A stretch of DNA of 6,294 bases, from the NCBI GenBank assembly GCA_026417195.1, contig JAOADS010000125.1:1-6294 (forward strand). The letters run 5' to 3'. Made by a program: the position numbers and the translations under genes. Under the pieces are notes generated by a model, which was not told where the DNA came from, made no database searches, and saw only the letters and a list, made by a program, of their open reading frames with translations. Below, piece after piece: positions 6,078 to 6,294 of this stretch (within the stretch, counting starts at the first letter, position 1; the number at the start of each line of letters is the position of its first letter). This DNA is from Ignavibacteria bacterium (GTDB lineage Bacteria > Bacteroidota > Ignavibacteria > Tepidaquicellales > OLB5).

Positions 6078-6294
6078 TTAAGCAAATCCCCATTTCTTTT
6101 TATTCTCCTCAATTTCTTCAGGAGTAGGATTTTTCTTCAGAGGAACTACTTCAGTTGTAAAGTCTTCAGGCGGATGTTTTTCGAAAACCTTTGCATTACG
6201 CTCGATATCTTCAGCAAATAAAGTCGGTACCTGAGAATCTTCATATATTGCCTGCCACGGACAAGCTGGCTCACATGCAGCGCAGTCTATACAC
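6078..6294 (-). CDS. 4Fe-4S ferredoxin, C-terminal part (N-terminus beyond right edge)
   Basis: The last 71 residues of a bacterial-type ferredoxin are visible; the start and any first cluster motif lie to the right of the window. The visible part opens with CIDCAACEPACP, giving the CxxCxxCxxxCP ligand set of a 4Fe-4S cluster, then WQAIYEDSQVPTLFAEDIERNA. This resembles the second half of FdxA-like (7Fe or 8Fe) ferredoxins, in which the same CIDCAACEPxCP-xxAI sequence occurs. After the cluster comes a charged tail of about 37 residues rich in Glu, Lys and Pro, ending KKKWGFA. The product is a soluble low-potential electron carrier. The stop codon TAA is at 6080-6078. The gene converges on the plus-strand unit, with 69 bases between stop codons. 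No terminator of its own is clear. Confidence 0.9.
   Translation of the reverse strand, partial: CIDCAACEPACPWQAIYEDSQVPTLFAEDIERNAKVFEKHPPEDFTTEVVPLKKNPTPEEIEENKKKWGFA

Noticed and set aside
6039..6221. Open frame of 60 codons on the plus strand after the terminator.
   Set aside because: It begins inside the terminator hairpin and overlaps the conserved ferredoxin frame on the other strand.
1..6294. Search for CRISPR repeats, tRNA genes, insertion sequences, toxin-antitoxin or other defence genes.
   Set aside because: No direct-repeat array, cloverleaf-like sequence, transposase motif or small paired ORFs were seen. All seven genes belong to housekeeping or envelope families or to one tentative family.

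Overview
The window is AT-rich bacterial chromosome with dense, ordinary gene packing: seven protein-coding genes and no RNA gene, mobile element or CRISPR array. The best clue to the organism is the C-terminal sorting domain of the gene at 4578-6008. It carries the QNYPNPFNPST signature of type IX secretion (T9SS) cargo in the Bacteroidota/Ignavibacteriota/Chlorobi group. That spelling, the weak Shine-Dalgarno sites and the gene content suggest an Ignavibacteria-like bacterium. This is an inference, not a proof.

Left block (1-3733, all minus strand). Five genes are packed head to tail with gaps of 6, 52, 17 and 11 bases, so they are probably one operon read right to left. In transcription order they are: (i) a TTG-started, membrane-anchored protein whose C-terminal half looks like a degenerate 'divergent polysaccharide deacetylase' (2528-3733); (ii) an Mrp/NBP35-type P-loop ATPase (1715-2521); (iii) a small NifU C-terminal-domain Fe-S scaffold (1411-1662); (iv) the acyl-phosphate glycerol-3-phosphate acyltransferase PlsY (686-1393); (v) a purple-acid-phosphatase-like metallophosphoesterase that runs off the left edge (1-674) and has no ATG, GTG or TTG start. 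Fe-S cluster delivery (ii+iii) and membrane phospholipid synthesis (iv) therefore share a transcript with two proteins predicted to act at or beyond the membrane (i, v).

Centre (3734-3847). A 114-base divergent intergenic region must hold promoters for both directions. It contains a small inverted repeat, ttcag-ttta-ctgaa, that overlaps both candidate -35 positions.

Right block (3848-6008, plus strand). A seven-helix Bax-inhibitor-1/YccA-family membrane protein is followed after 16 bases by a secreted PQQ-dependent sugar-dehydrogenase-like beta-propeller with a T9SS sorting tail. A clear rho-independent terminator follows (6025-6052).

Right edge (6078-6294, minus). This is the C-terminal part of a 4Fe-4S ferredoxin that converges on the terminator.

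I see no convincing undescribed system. The observations most worth checking are the decayed deacetylase fold, the missing conventional start of the phosphatase, and the Mrp ATPase without its CxxC pair beside a NifU-type scaffold.
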